This document shows, piece after piece, positions 21,632-29,152 of a DNA stretch of 35,653 bases. Where the stretch lies: IMG/VR virus record IMGVR_UViG_3300026512_000041, positions 1 to 35,653 of that record. One strand, 5' to 3'. The first letter of the stretch is position 1; each line of letters opens with the position of its first letter. Under the pieces are notes generated by a model. It saw only the letters and a program-made list of their open reading frames with translations, made no database searches and was not told where the DNA came from. The stretch comes from a virus. The translations under genes and the position numbers were made by a program.

Positions 21632-21805
21632 ATGACGAAGATAAAAGTTGACGAAGTAGACAGGCGTTTTTGTGAAAAATACTGCTGTGCGTGGAGTGGT
21701 GGAAGGTGCTGGCATACATTTTTTGGCGATGAGTGGTGCTTGTGGAGTAGAGAGGAAATTGATAAAAAGAAGAAGGAGGAGAAGGTGAAAAAATGGAAGA
21801 AATAA
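21632..21805 (+). CDS. Small cysteine-rich protein, 57 aa
   Basis: ATG 21632 follows the previous stop directly. The peptide has the cysteines FCEKYCCAW, GRCWH and EWCLW (five Cys in a 23-residue stretch, with two Trp neighbours), then a Lys/Glu-rich tail. The cysteine-tryptophan pattern resembles a small zinc-binding or disulphide module. The 3' end overlaps the next gene by 13 bases, and the site for that gene (GGAGGAGAAGG) lies inside this frame, so some of the Lys/Glu tail is shaped by overlap. Function unknown. Confidence 0.55.
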   Translation: MTKIKVDEVDRRFCEKYCCAWSGGRCWHTFFGDEWCLWSREEIDKKKKEEKVKKWKK

Positions 21806-22002
21806 TAAGAGGCTGGGATAATATTGGAAAATTCTTTGGTGTGTCAGCAAGGACTATGCAGAGAAGGAGAAAAGAGTTAGTGAATGCTGGTGTGATATTT
21901 TACAAGAAGGTTGGAAAGCCACCACGAAAGATTGTGTGTGCTTTTCCAAGCATGTTGAAAGCTTGGATTGCGAGGAAAACTGCGAAAGGGGAACTTTTAT
22001 GA
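21793..22002 (+). CDS. Winged-helix / helix-turn-helix DNA-binding protein, 69 aa
   Basis: The N-terminal half is a helix-turn-helix of the excisionase/MerR-like kind: WDNIGKFFGVSARTMQRRRKEL (helices about 8-29), followed by a wing AGVIFYKKVGKPPRKIVCAFP and a short final helix. Such small proteins appear in phages as late-gene activators, terminase-associated factors or excisionases. It is the last clear gene before the late promoter, so control of the late switch is a reasonable guess. Two good upstream sites exist. No integrase is present, which argues against an excisionase. Confidence 0.72.
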   Translation: MEEIIRGWDNIGKFFGVSARTMQRRRKELVNAGVIFYKKVGKPPRKIVCAFPSMLKAWIARKTAKGELL

Positions 22003-22070
22003 AAATTGTCGTTTTTTTATTGTCGTTTGCTTGGATGTTACAGCTGGTGTCTTTGGTAGAGTCGGCTTGA
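21999..22070 (+). CDS. Possible 23-aa hydrophobic peptide ending at the late promoter
   Basis: ATG 21999 overlaps the preceding stop (ATGA) and GGGGAAC lies before it. The peptide MKIVVFLLSFAWMLQLVSL continues a few residues to TGA at 22068-22070, which lies inside the late -35 box. It reads as a signal-peptide-like or single membrane segment. It is very short, and chance overlap cannot be excluded, but the coupling and composition are unusual. Confidence 0.35.
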   Translation: MKIVVFLLSFAWMLQLVSLVESA

Positions 22071-22096
22071 CAAGTGAAAAGTGTTGGTATTATTAT
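22067..22096 (+). promoter_or_regulatory. Late promoter candidate
   Basis: TTGACA (22067-22072) and TATTAT (22091-22096) are 18 bases apart; an alternative TATTAT gives 15. The predicted start near 22103 lies before all packaging and virion genes. It is the only good promoter found ahead of the late unit, although genes are close enough for read-through from the early unit. Confidence 0.65.
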
Positions 22097-22105
22097 ACCT
22101 TTTAA

Positions 22106-22127
22106 GGGGTGGGGGTCGGGGAAAGGG
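22106..22127 (+). promoter_or_regulatory. G-quadruplex-type sequence in the late leader
   Basis: Runs of 4, 5, 4 and 3 guanines are separated by T, TC and AAA, which fits the four-run, short-loop pattern of a very stable G-quadruplex. It sits within the first bases of the predicted late transcript, on the non-template strand, in a genome that is otherwise AT-rich. A small TGTGT/ACACA hairpin (22142-22159) follows, before the GGAAGG ribosome site of the first late gene. Confidence 0.7.
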
Positions 22128-22170
22128 TGGTGTGAGTAGGGTGTGTTAATTTTTACACAGCGGAAGGAAA

Positions 22171-22383
22171 ATGATAGCTGTAAGTTTTATATCAAAATTG
22201 CGTAGATTAAAGAGAAGATTTATTTGTGAATTTAAAACAGGACATAAATGGGTGGTTTTAATGTCTCCAGAAAACGAATATGGTGATTATGATGTTTTAT
22301 TAGAGTGTAAACGATGCGGTAAAAGAAAGTGGGTAGCATCAATTACAAGACTCAGCAACGGAACAATATTGATTGAGGTGTAA
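22171..22383 (+). CDS. Small phage zinc-ribbon-like protein, 70 aa
   Basis: A GGAAGG site precedes the ATG. The product has a basic N-terminal helix (LRRLKRRFICEF), then FKTGHKWV, and LLECKRCGKRKWV, giving CxxC with a further Cys and a His that could together bind zinc. The pattern resembles small phage proteins of the DUF1660 kind (GHKW and CKRCG). It is the first gene of the late unit, directly before the terminase genes. Function unknown. Confidence 0.6.
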   Translation: MIAVSFISKLRRLKRRFICEFKTGHKWVVLMSPENEYGDYDVLLECKRCGKRKWVASITRLSNGTILIEV

Positions 22384-22385
22384 AG

Positions 22386-22700
22386 ATGCCAGTTAGCATC
22401 GATGAAATAATTTCAGGTCTTGGCGAAATTGAACAAGTTTTCGCTGAACATCCAGACTTGAGCCTTGAACAGGTAGCAAAAGACCTTGCACAAGAAGCAA
22501 AAGTCGCAAGGGAAATTAACAGGAACAAAGAAGTAGATCCTAGAGTTCGTTTGCAGGCAGGTAAAGAGCTTCGGGAGAACAGGGTGGCTGTAGCAAAGAT
22601 GTTAGGTTGGTTTATAGAAAAACATCAACACGAGGTAAATGTAAATCCGCTTCTGGTTGAAATTAGGGAGGCATTATTAAAAGATGCCGAAACTTCTTGA
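22386..22700 (+). CDS. Putative terminase small subunit, 104 aa
   Basis: Helical protein directly upstream of the large terminase gene, overlapping it by 17 bases. The ATG is preceded by GAGGTGTAAAG. The sequence has regular helices (ISGLGEIEQVFAEHPDLSL ... VAKDLAQEAK ... RVRLQAGKELRENRVAVAKML), similar in style to small terminase subunits that recognise the packaging site and assemble as rings. No helix-turn-helix is obvious. Position is the main argument; a scaffold-like accessory protein is the alternative. Confidence 0.6.
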   Translation: MPVSIDEIISGLGEIEQVFAEHPDLSLEQVAKDLAQEAKVAREINRNKEVDPRVRLQAGKELRENRVAVAKMLGWFIEKHQHEVNVNPLLVEIREALLKDAETS

Positions 22701-24063
22701 TTTTGCACAAAAGATGTTTCCTCAATACTGCACACATTCCTTTGCTGAGGTTCATAAAAAACTCGCTTATCTTCTTACAAAGACCAGAAAGCATATTGTT
22801 ATTGCCTTGCCTCGTGAATTTGCAAAATCCACTTTTGTGTGGTTGTTTTTCCTTGCGTGGAATGTAATGGTGGGGTTCTATCGTTATCTGGTGTTTATTG
22901 GCTCAAGCAAAGATAGGGCAATGGAGCAGTTTGTTACTTTCAGGTCAGAACTGATTTCTCATCCTGTGTTGAAGGAAGCAGTAGAAGTGATCAAAGATAA
23001 AGCTGATCAGGTGGAATATTTAAACAAGCTGACTCAAGAGAAGGTTCGTGTTCAGGTGTTTGGCGCTGGACAGAATATAAGGGGGTTGCGGTATCAGGAG
23101 AAAAGACCAGACATTGTGGTTCTGGATGACATAGAAGACCTTGAAGGAGTGCAGAGCGAAACACAAAGAAAAAAGCTCAAGGATTGGTTTTTTGCTGATG
23201 TGTTGCCTTTATCCAGCGCAGGCAGGTTTTTTATAATTGGCACAGTGCTTCATGAGGATTCTTTGTTGAACACGCTACTTCAAGATCCGCCACGAGGATT
23301 CGAAGCGTTGAAATATGGAATTTTAGACGAAGATGGTAATTCTATCTGGGCTGAGAGATTTCCAACTGAACAAGTGCTGGCAAAGAAGGAGGATTACAGA
23401 AAGAAAGGGCTTCTTAACTTGTGGTATGCGGAATATATGAATGAGCCTGTTGCGGAAGAAACACAGATATTCAAACGAGAGTATTTCAAGTATTACAAAC
23501 CAGCAGAGCTTAAATGGAGAGAAAGGGGGTATTCTACTTTTACTGCTGTGGATTTGGCAATCAGTAAGGCGGATACTGCAGATTATACCGCTGTTGTTAC
23601 TATTGCGGTGTCTCCAGAAAATCATTGGTTTGTGTTGGATTGCGATTATGGTCGCTATAATCCAGATGAGGCGATAGATGCGATTTTTAGAGCTGTGACA
23701 AAATACCATCCTGTTAAAGTTGCAATAGAAAAAGTTGCGTATCAGCAAGCATTGATTCATTTTCTTGAAAAAGAGATGGTCAAAAGAAATCAGTTTTTTC
23801 AAATTGAGCCTGTGCAAACAAACACAGCAAAAGAGCTCAGGATTCAGGCTTTACAACCGAGATTCAAAGCAGGAACGATATGGTTTCCTGCAGAGGTAAG
23901 CTTTTTAACTGAGCTGGAGTCGGAACTACTAATGTTTCCACGAGGCAAACATGACGATATTATTGACGCTCTTGCTTATCTTGAGCAAATAGCACAACCC
24001 CCTGTTGGGTGGCAGTCAAGCTATAGGCGGGGCGTAGAAATTCCAAGCGTGAGTGCGTGGTGA
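22684..24063 (+). CDS. terL: Terminase large subunit (ATPase-nuclease packaging motor)
   Basis: A 459-residue protein of typical terminase length. The ATPase has a Walker A-like ALPREFAKST (about 41-50), a Walker B VVLDDIEDLEG (about 144-154) and a coupling segment FFIIGTVLHEDS (about 180-191). The RNase-H-fold nuclease has FTAVDLAISK (about 285-294), AIEKVAYQQAL and HDDIIDALAYLEQ (about 423-435), with the acidic residues expected for metal binding. It translocates DNA into the prohead and makes the packaging cuts. The combination with the P22-type portal suggests headful packaging. Its stop TGA overlaps the portal ATG (TGATG). Confidence 0.95.
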   Translation: MPKLLDFAQKMFPQYCTHSFAEVHKKLAYLLTKTRKHIVIALPREFAKSTFVWLFFLAWNVMVGFYRYLVFIGSSKDRAMEQFVTFRSELISHPVLKEAVEVIKDKADQVEYLNKLTQEKVRVQVFGAGQNIRGLRYQEKRPDIVVLDDIEDLEGVQSETQRKKLKDWFFADVLPLSSAGRFFIIGTVLHEDSLLNTLLQDPPRGFEALKYGILDEDGNSIWAERFPTEQVLAKKEDYRKKGLLNLWYAEYMNEPVAEETQIFKREYFKYYKPAELKWRERGYSTFTAVDLAISKADTADYTAVVTIAVSPENHWFVLDCDYGRYNPDEAIDAIFRAVTKYHPVKVAIEKVAYQQALIHFLEKEMVKRNQFFQIEPVQTNTAKELRIQALQPRFKAGTIWFPAEVSFLTELESELLMFPRGKHDDIIDALAYLEQIAQPPVGWQSSYRRGVEIPSVSAW

Positions 24064-25931
24064 TGGATAGAGAATTACTTAAAGACAAAATAAGAGCAGA
24101 TATAGAATCAGCAGAGGATTATTTTGAAGACTATATCAAGCCAAAGCTGATAGAGCGCTATCAGATTTATAACGCTGATAAAAGCTACTATGAAAAGCTT
24201 TTTGCCAAGCTCTCGAAAAGGTCTTCGGTTGTTTCCACAGATGTGGCGGATACAGTTGAGTGGGCGTTGCCTTCGCTGATGAGAATTTTTTTTGGTGGAG
24301 AGGATGTTATTACTATCAAAGGTAGACAACCTGAGGATGATAGAAATGCTGAGATAATGCAACAGCTCATTAATTTTCAGATACAAACCCAAAATTCTGG
24401 ATTTTTGGTGTTTTATCGCTGGTTCAAGGATGCTTTGGTAAGTGGACTTGGTGTAATCAAGGCTTGGTGGGAAAGGCAAACAGAGGATTATGAGTTTAAA
24501 GACCTGTTTTCTATTGAGGAAGTGGAGACTTTAAAAAGCAATTCTGCGATAGAAGTGGTAAGCGAACAACCAGCCGAGAATGGTGTTTATGTGGTAGTCA
24601 CTTACAGAATTAAAAAGACAATCAAAAATCAGCCTGTTTTTGCCAATATTCCGCCAAATGAGTTTATCTTTCACCCTGATGCAAGCAATATTAAAGATGC
24701 TACTTTTGTAGCACATAGAAAAATAGTTACAGCTGACTATCTTAGAAGAAAAGCAAAAGAGGGATTATATGACGCTTCTGCTGTGGAAGAAGCTATAAAG
24801 GCAGGAGAGGAGAATCAGGTTAGCAGTCAAGATGAGCTTTCTTTTGCAATTAGACCTGACCAGAGTCAATTTGCAAGACCTGACGCTCAAGATGAGGCAA
24901 GAAGGCTTATTAAGATATACGAGTGCTATACCAAGTATGATATTAACGATGATGGCTTGCTTGAAGATGTTATTGTTACTATCGCTAATGATGTAGTGCT
25001 GAGGCTTGAGGAAAATTTATATGGCAGACCGCCATTTTTTGTTTTATGTCCGATCCTTGAACCTTACGAGATTTGGGGTAAGAGCTTTGCTGATATTCTT
25101 AAAGATATTCAGGCTATCAAGACTGCCCTTATAAGACAGATTCTTGTTAATATTGCTTTGAACAATGAGCCAAAGAAGGAAGTTTTAGAAACTGCTGTGG
25201 CTCTTGAAGATTTGACGCTTGATAAGGAATTTATCAGGGTAAGGCAAGCGGGAGCTATAAAACCGCTTCCTGTGCAACCGCTTGCACCCTGGACTTATAA
25301 CTTTCTGGAATACATTGAAGGACTAAAAGAAAATAGAACAGGAATTACTCGTTACAATCAAGGCTTAGATGCCAGAAGCCTTAACAAAACAGCAACAGGC
25401 ATTCAGCTCATAATGAGCGCTGCACAGCAAAGGCTTGAACTGATAGCAAGGATATTTGCTGAAACAGGGATAAAAGACTTTTTCAGGTTCTTAGTAGGGT
25501 TAAACCAGCGCTTTATTACTGAAGATGTGGTTATCAGGCTTACCAATGAGCCAATAACCATAACTCCTGATGATTTGCAGGGGAACTTTGACCTTGAAAT
25601 TAGTGCTGGTATGGGTGTAGGGGTAAAAGAGCAAAATCTGCAGAATTTACAAAACCTGATGCAAATATATCCACAATTCGTGCAGGCAGGGATAGTAACA
25701 CCAAAGAATATATATAACCTTGCTAAAAAATACATAGAAGCACTTGGTTTTAAGAATGTTGATGATTTTTTAACAAATCCAGAGGAGAGAGCTAATGCAA
25801 TTGGAGCAAATCCGCAAGCAAGCGGTGGAGAAGTTTTTTCGGGCATTGAAAGCGAAGGACTTGGAAGAAACATTCAGGGAGTATCTGGAGCAGGAGAGGA
25901 AGCTAATTTACGAGGAATGGAAGTTGAGTAA
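24063..25931 (+). CDS. Portal protein, 622 aa
   Basis: Directly follows the terminase gene by TGATG overlap, so I start it at ATG 24063 and not at the GTG six bases before. The size and layout match dodecameric portals of P22-like short-tailed phages: an N-terminal helical region (RELLKDKIRADIESAEDY), a conserved stretch PPNEFIFHPDASNI, WTYNFLEYIEGLKENRTGI (wing to stem), a long stem helix, and an acidic C-terminus. It forms the ring at one capsid vertex through which DNA passes and to which the terminase and tail bind. The 3' 137 bases are shared with the next gene in another frame. Confidence 0.88.
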   Translation: MDRELLKDKIRADIESAEDYFEDYIKPKLIERYQIYNADKSYYEKLFAKLSKRSSVVSTDVADTVEWALPSLMRIFFGGEDVITIKGRQPEDDRNAEIMQQLINFQIQTQNSGFLVFYRWFKDALVSGLGVIKAWWERQTEDYEFKDLFSIEEVETLKSNSAIEVVSEQPAENGVYVVVTYRIKKTIKNQPVFANIPPNEFIFHPDASNIKDATFVAHRKIVTADYLRRKAKEGLYDASAVEEAIKAGEENQVSSQDELSFAIRPDQSQFARPDAQDEARRLIKIYECYTKYDINDDGLLEDVIVTIANDVVLRLEENLYGRPPFFVLCPILEPYEIWGKSFADILKDIQAIKTALIRQILVNIALNNEPKKEVLETAVALEDLTLDKEFIRVRQAGAIKPLPVQPLAPWTYNFLEYIEGLKENRTGITRYNQGLDARSLNKTATGIQLIMSAAQQRLELIARIFAETGIKDFFRFLVGLNQRFITEDVVIRLTNEPITITPDDLQGNFDLEISAGMGVGVKEQNLQNLQNLMQIYPQFVQAGIVTPKNIYNLAKKYIEALGFKNVDDFLTNPEERANAIGANPQASGGEVFSGIESEGLGRNIQGVSGAGEEANLRGMEVE

Positions 25932-26067
25932 TGTGGAAAGATGGAAAGAGCTGAAGATGAAACTTGAAGCATTAGAGGAACTTGAGCAAATGATAAGCAA
26001 TGATGCAAAGAATACAGATTATTACAAACAAACCATTAATGAACTTGAGCAAATAAAGGAGGAATAA
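25795..26067 (+). CDS. Small helical protein overlapping the portal gene, 90 aa
   Basis: The ATG has an excellent GAGGAGAG site upstream, and the frame fills the gap between portal and scaffold genes. It is a Glu/Lys-rich, entirely helical coiled-coil protein (EKFFRALKAKDLEETFREYL). The first 137 bases overlap the end of the portal gene in a different frame, so about 45 portal codons are dual-coding. Small coiled-coil proteins at this position can be head assembly factors; the role is not known. The portal part encoded in the overlap (GANPQASGGEVFSG) is of flexible, low-complexity type. Confidence 0.7.
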   Translation: MQLEQIRKQAVEKFFRALKAKDLEETFREYLEQERKLIYEEWKLSNVERWKELKMKLEALEELEQMISNDAKNTDYYKQTINELEQIKEE

Positions 26068-26068
26068 A

Positions 26069-26989
26069 ATGGGAGAAATAGAACAAAAAAATATTTCTGC
26101 TGGTGATACTGAGGGAGCAACTCAGGAGCAACAGCAGGACTCTGGCGTTTCTGGTGAGCAGTCTCAAACCCAAGAGCAAACCCCTGAGTTTTGGCTTGAT
26201 GAGAATGGTGAGCTTCAGGGGGATTTCAGCGATTGGGGGGTAGAGACTGGTGAGGAACAGAAAGAGCCAGAGAAAAGCGAGGAACAAAAGCAAGAGGAGC
26301 AAAAGGTTCAGTATTACACTCCAGAGGAACTTGCTTCTCTTGAACTGCATCAGATAGATCCTAACCGCTTACCTGATGAACTTAAACCTTATTATCAGGC
26401 AATGCTCAGGCAGGCGGTAGCTCAGCAGAAAGAACAGCTTCTTGCACAGCCTCAGATTGATGAAAAGGCAGTGCTTGAGGCTATTAAGCAAGAAGCAAGG
26501 CAAAGAGTAGAGCAGAAGCTGGGTGAGCAATTCGATGAGATGAATCCTGACCACATGGTTGCATTGAGCATTGAAAGTGCAAGGCTGACTCAGCAATATG
26601 AAAAAAGGCTTCAGGCTCAGCAGAAAATTGCAGAACTTCGGATACAAGAGCCTTATTTTCAGCAGATAGACCGCTATGCACAGGAAAAAATGCTTCAGCT
26701 TCCTGCAAAGGAGTATATCAAGCTGACACAGGCAATTGATGCAGGCAATATAGATGCGGTTGTAAAATTCTGGGAGCAATGCAGAAAGGAATTTTATGAG
26801 CAGAAGCTTGGGATAAAGCAACAGAATCAAAAGACTTCTCCCAAGCTAGCACCACAACCGCCTAAGGTTGAAGGAGCTGGTAAAGGAGAGGTAAATACTC
26901 AGCCGAGCATAAAGCCTCAAGATTTGGCAAATATGAGCGAAGATGAGCAAATTGAGGCTTTAATAAAAATGGGACTTGCAGAAATTTAA
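26069..26989 (+). CDS. Scaffolding protein, 306 aa
   Basis: Starts after AAAGGAGGAATAAA, between the portal and the major capsid gene, the standard scaffold position. The N-terminal 80 residues are Gln/Glu-rich and acidic, followed by long helices with many Gln and Glu (KAVLEAIKQEARQRVEQKL) and a C-terminal helical tip (SEDEQIEALIKMGLAE), the pattern of capsid-assembly scaffolds that bind the coat protein by their C-terminus and leave or are degraded before packaging. No protease motif is visible. The helical region near residue 130-240 is likely coiled coil. Confidence 0.85.
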   Translation: MGEIEQKNISAGDTEGATQEQQQDSGVSGEQSQTQEQTPEFWLDENGELQGDFSDWGVETGEEQKEPEKSEEQKQEEQKVQYYTPEELASLELHQIDPNRLPDELKPYYQAMLRQAVAQQKEQLLAQPQIDEKAVLEAIKQEARQRVEQKLGEQFDEMNPDHMVALSIESARLTQQYEKRLQAQQKIAELRIQEPYFQQIDRYAQEKMLQLPAKEYIKLTQAIDAGNIDAVVKFWEQCRKEFYEQKLGIKQQNQKTSPKLAPQPPKVEGAGKGEVNTQPSIKPQDLANMSEDEQIEALIKMGLAEI

Positions 26990-27004
26990 GAAGGAGGGAG
27001 AAAA

Positions 27005-27886
27005 ATGGCAACACTTTTAACATATAACGCAGTAGGGAATAGGGAGGATTTAAGTGATATTATTACCAATATTTCACCAACAGAGACTCCTCTTTACTCT
27101 ACTTTTGGTAAAGGAAAGCCTGCAACTGCTACTTTTCATGAATGGCTTGAGGATGAGTTAAGGCAGCCGGGAGAAAACGCAAAGAAAGAAGGAGCGGATT
27201 ACGAGATAGAAGACGCAAACCCTCGTGATAGGAAAGGAAACTATACTCAGATATTTGAGCATGGTTATGAAGTGAGTGGGACTCAAGAGGCAGTGCTGAA
27301 AGCTGGAATAAAAAGCGAGATTGCATATCAGATGAGAAAGGCAATGAAGGAAATTGCTAAAGATGTGGAGTGGGCGATTATAAACAATCTTGCTTCTTCT
27401 GCTGGTAGTGCTACTACTCCGAGAAAAATGGGCGGAATACAGGCATTTGTTACCACCAATGTGCTGGATAATGGCGGAACTCCAAGAGAGCTGACTGAGG
27501 ATTTGTTCAACGATGGAATACAGCAGGCATGGGAGGCAGGAGGAGATCCTGATCTTGCAGTTTGTTCTGGAAGCAAGAAAAGGAAGATTTCTTCCTTTAC
27601 AGCAGGGATTACCAAAACTATGTCAGCAGATGACAAAAGACTTATTGCTGCAATTGATGTATATGAGAGCAATTTCGGCGTAGTTAGGATTATGCCACAC
27701 AGGATGATGCCAGATGATAGAATATTCATTCTGGAAAAGGGAAGGTGGAAGATTTCTTACCTCAGACCATTTAAAACCAAACCAGTTCCTGAGACTAAAG
27801 ATGCAATTGCAAAAGTGATTATAGGAGAGCTTACGCTTGAAGCTCGTGCTGAAAAAGCAAATGCAATCATAAAAGACCTTAGTTAA
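27005..27886 (+). CDS. Major capsid protein (HK97 fold, DUF5309/SU10-like)
   Basis: A 293-residue protein following the scaffold gene, with GAAGGAGGGAG upstream. It begins with ATLLTYNAVGNREDLSDII and SPTETPLYS, and has EWLEDELRQPGENA..., EGADYE and a later block DRIFILEKGRWKISYLRP, features I associate with the DUF5309 / SU10-type major capsid family of HK97-fold proteins. The protein would form the icosahedral shell. No N-terminal delta domain for proteolysis is obvious, consistent with a separate scaffold. It is followed by a strong hairpin with no T-run. Codon use matches its neighbours. Confidence 0.88.
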   Translation: MATLLTYNAVGNREDLSDIITNISPTETPLYSTFGKGKPATATFHEWLEDELRQPGENAKKEGADYEIEDANPRDRKGNYTQIFEHGYEVSGTQEAVLKAGIKSEIAYQMRKAMKEIAKDVEWAIINNLASSAGSATTPRKMGGIQAFVTTNVLDNGGTPRELTEDLFNDGIQQAWEAGGDPDLAVCSGSKKRKISSFTAGITKTMSADDKRLIAAIDVYESNFGVVRIMPHRMMPDDRIFILEKGRWKISYLRPFKTKPVPETKDAIAKVIIGELTLEARAEKANAIIKDLS

Positions 27887-27892
27887 TAAAAC

Positions 27893-27916
27893 AGGGCAGG
27901 GAGTTAACCCTGCCCT
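27893..27916 (+). terminator. Strong hairpin after the capsid gene, without a T-run
   Basis: A perfect nine-pair stem, AGGGCAGGG (27893-27901) and CCCTGCCCT (27908-27916), with a six-base loop. The next bases (ATGAGGATAATC) are not T-rich, so it is a weak or non-functional terminator. It more likely protects or partly attenuates the capsid transcript. Confidence 0.6.
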
Positions 27917-27928
27917 ATGAGGATAATC

Positions 27929-28204
27929 ATGGCAAGGATAAAGCTGGAAGAAGAAAAAGGCAGAATTAAGCTAACAGGCATTGTTGATATACGACCTTTT
28001 ATTGAAGCTAATGCAAAAGAAAAGGCTTTAATAGAAAAGGGATTCAGCAAAAAAAGAACTTTAAGAAAGATAGGAAGTATTCCTATAGAGGTGCTTTTAA
28101 CATTGCCTCGTGAAAAGGCAATTGAAATCATGACCGATGATAACGCTATGAGGAGATTTTTAAAAGAACACCCAGAATTCAGGGTATCGGAGGGAGATAT
28201 ATGA
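27929..28204 (+). CDS. Hypothetical head-region protein, 91 aa
   Basis: Placed at ATG 27929 because GAGG lies eight bases upstream; an in-frame ATG at 27917 touches the hairpin. The product is basic and charged (ARIKLEEEKGRIKLTGI) with alternating helix and strand, ending in an acidic tail. It is encoded between the capsid and head-tail genes, so it may be a head decoration or connector factor. The stop overlaps the next ATG (ATGA). No family recognised. Confidence 0.6.
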   Translation: MARIKLEEEKGRIKLTGIVDIRPFIEANAKEKALIEKGFSKKRTLRKIGSIPIEVLLTLPREKAIEIMTDDNAMRRFLKEHPEFRVSEGDI

Positions 28205-28392
28205 GATTAGCGCTTATGAAAAAATCGGAGAAAAACAAAGCAGATAAAATAGTGCTTGGTATAGATGTGGAAAATAAAGATGTAATTGAAGTTCCTGCAG
28301 GGCATGTGAAAGATTTTAAGAAGCTTGGGTATAAATTTGTTAGGTGGCTTAAGGAGGATAGCGGAAATGACAAAAAAATGGATACCAAGTGA
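28201..28392 (+). CDS. Hypothetical small protein, 63 aa
   Basis: Coupled to the preceding gene by ATGA; GGAGG lies upstream. It is a Lys-rich protein with beta-strands (DKIVLGIDVENKDVIEVPAGHV). It lies in the capsid-to-tail region where small head completion proteins are common. Its own end overlaps the next tiny gene by 26 bases. Function unknown. Confidence 0.5.
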   Translation: MRLALMKKSEKNKADKIVLGIDVENKDVIEVPAGHVKDFKKLGYKFVRWLKEDSGNDKKMDTK

Positions 28393-28501
28393 TTTAAAAG
28401 AAGAGGCTCTACATAAAATGTTAGGGCTTTCTGAAGATAAAAAAAATACCTATGAATTTGCTGGAAAAAATACTTGCGGCAAGTATAGGAGACAAGATTA
28501 A
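28367..28501 (+). CDS. Very small protein, 44 aa
   Basis: ATG 28367 has AAGGAGG about 17 bases upstream and GCGGAA nearer. The peptide begins MTKKWIPSDLKEEALHKML and ends CGKYRRQD; it is basic and helical. Its frame and that of the next tiny gene overlap by 50 bases. Both are supported mainly by the tight coupling pattern of the region and the lack of any other coding content here. Confidence 0.42.
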   Translation: MTKKWIPSDLKEEALHKMLGLSEDKKNTYEFAGKNTCGKYRRQD

Positions 28502-28589
28502 GTTGCCCTGGGGTAAAACAATAACTGTTACTGCTTTACTCAAAAAGAGAGCCAACTTAGCAAGGACTTTTAAGAGGGTCAATAGATGA
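28452..28589 (+). CDS. Very small basic protein, 45 aa
   Basis: ATG 28452 begins MNLLEKILAASIGDKIKLP and the peptide ends in a strongly basic tail (KKRANLARTFKRVNR). The stop overlaps the ATG of the head-tail adaptor gene (ATGA), which argues for real translation. No good ribosome binding site is present for its own start; it may be coupled to the upstream frame. The basic tail suggests DNA or membrane contact. Confidence 0.42.
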   Translation: MNLLEKILAASIGDKIKLPWGKTITVTALLKKRANLARTFKRVNR

Positions 28590-29152
28590 CAGTTCAGGAG
28601 CTTTTAGAGCAGGTAAGATACCAGATAAATGATACAGATAAGGCAGAATATACAGATGCAGAGCTGATTAATTATATCAACGATGGCTTGCGTTTTATTT
28701 CCAACGAGCTGATAAGAATTGGATCTTCTTTATTGCTCAAGAAGGCTGATTTAGCTTTAACTGATGGCTTTGTGGCTTTACCAAGCGATTTTGTGAAAGA
28801 GCAAGCTGTTCTTGATGCTCAGGGGAATATTCTCAAAAGCTTAACTCCTGCTGAACCTTTAAGCCGATATGGATATAAAATTATCGGGAATACTTTTTAC
28901 AGTAACAGCGATAATATTACGCTTTATTACTTTGCACCTTATTCTGAAGTATCAACCATAGCAAGCGAGATTCCTGTTCCTGATTACATGCTTGGGCTTT
29001 TAAAGGAGATTGTGATTTTTATTGCCTTAAACAGAAATGAATTTTCTTTAAGCGTAGAGGCTGAGCTTATAAAAACCTTTGAGACTCAAGTTTTACAGCT
29101 TGCTAATATCGGCAGGCAGAACTTAGAAATAATAATGCCATTTGTGATATGA
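28586..29152 (+). CDS. Head-tail adaptor (tail tubular A-like) protein, 188 aa
   Basis: It starts MTVQELLEQVRYQINDTDKA, followed by YTDAELINYINDGLRFISNEL, an N-terminal pattern common to small adaptor proteins that sit under the portal in short-tailed phages (T7 gp11- or P22 gp4-like position). The length of about 190 residues fits. The rest is helical with a short beta hairpin. It overlaps the next gene by four bases (ATGA). The exact family is assigned by pattern only. Confidence 0.72.
   Translation: MTVQELLEQVRYQINDTDKAEYTDAELINYINDGLRFISNELIRIGSSLLLKKADLALTDGFVALPSDFVKEQAVLDAQGNILKSLTPAEPLSRYGYKIIGNTFYSNSDNITLYYFAPYSEVSTIASEIPVPDYMLGLLKEIVIFIALNRNEFSLSVEAELIKTFETQVLQLANIGRQNLEIIMPFVI

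Noticed and set aside
23323-23817. 164-codon - strand frame inside the terminase gene
   Set aside because: Opposite-strand shadow of the terminase with no start signals or recognisable motif.
28367-28501. Treating the 44-aa frame as part of a longer frameshifted protein with its neighbour
   Set aside because: Joining would need a shift inside a 50-base overlap with no slippery site seen; two coupled small genes are simpler.
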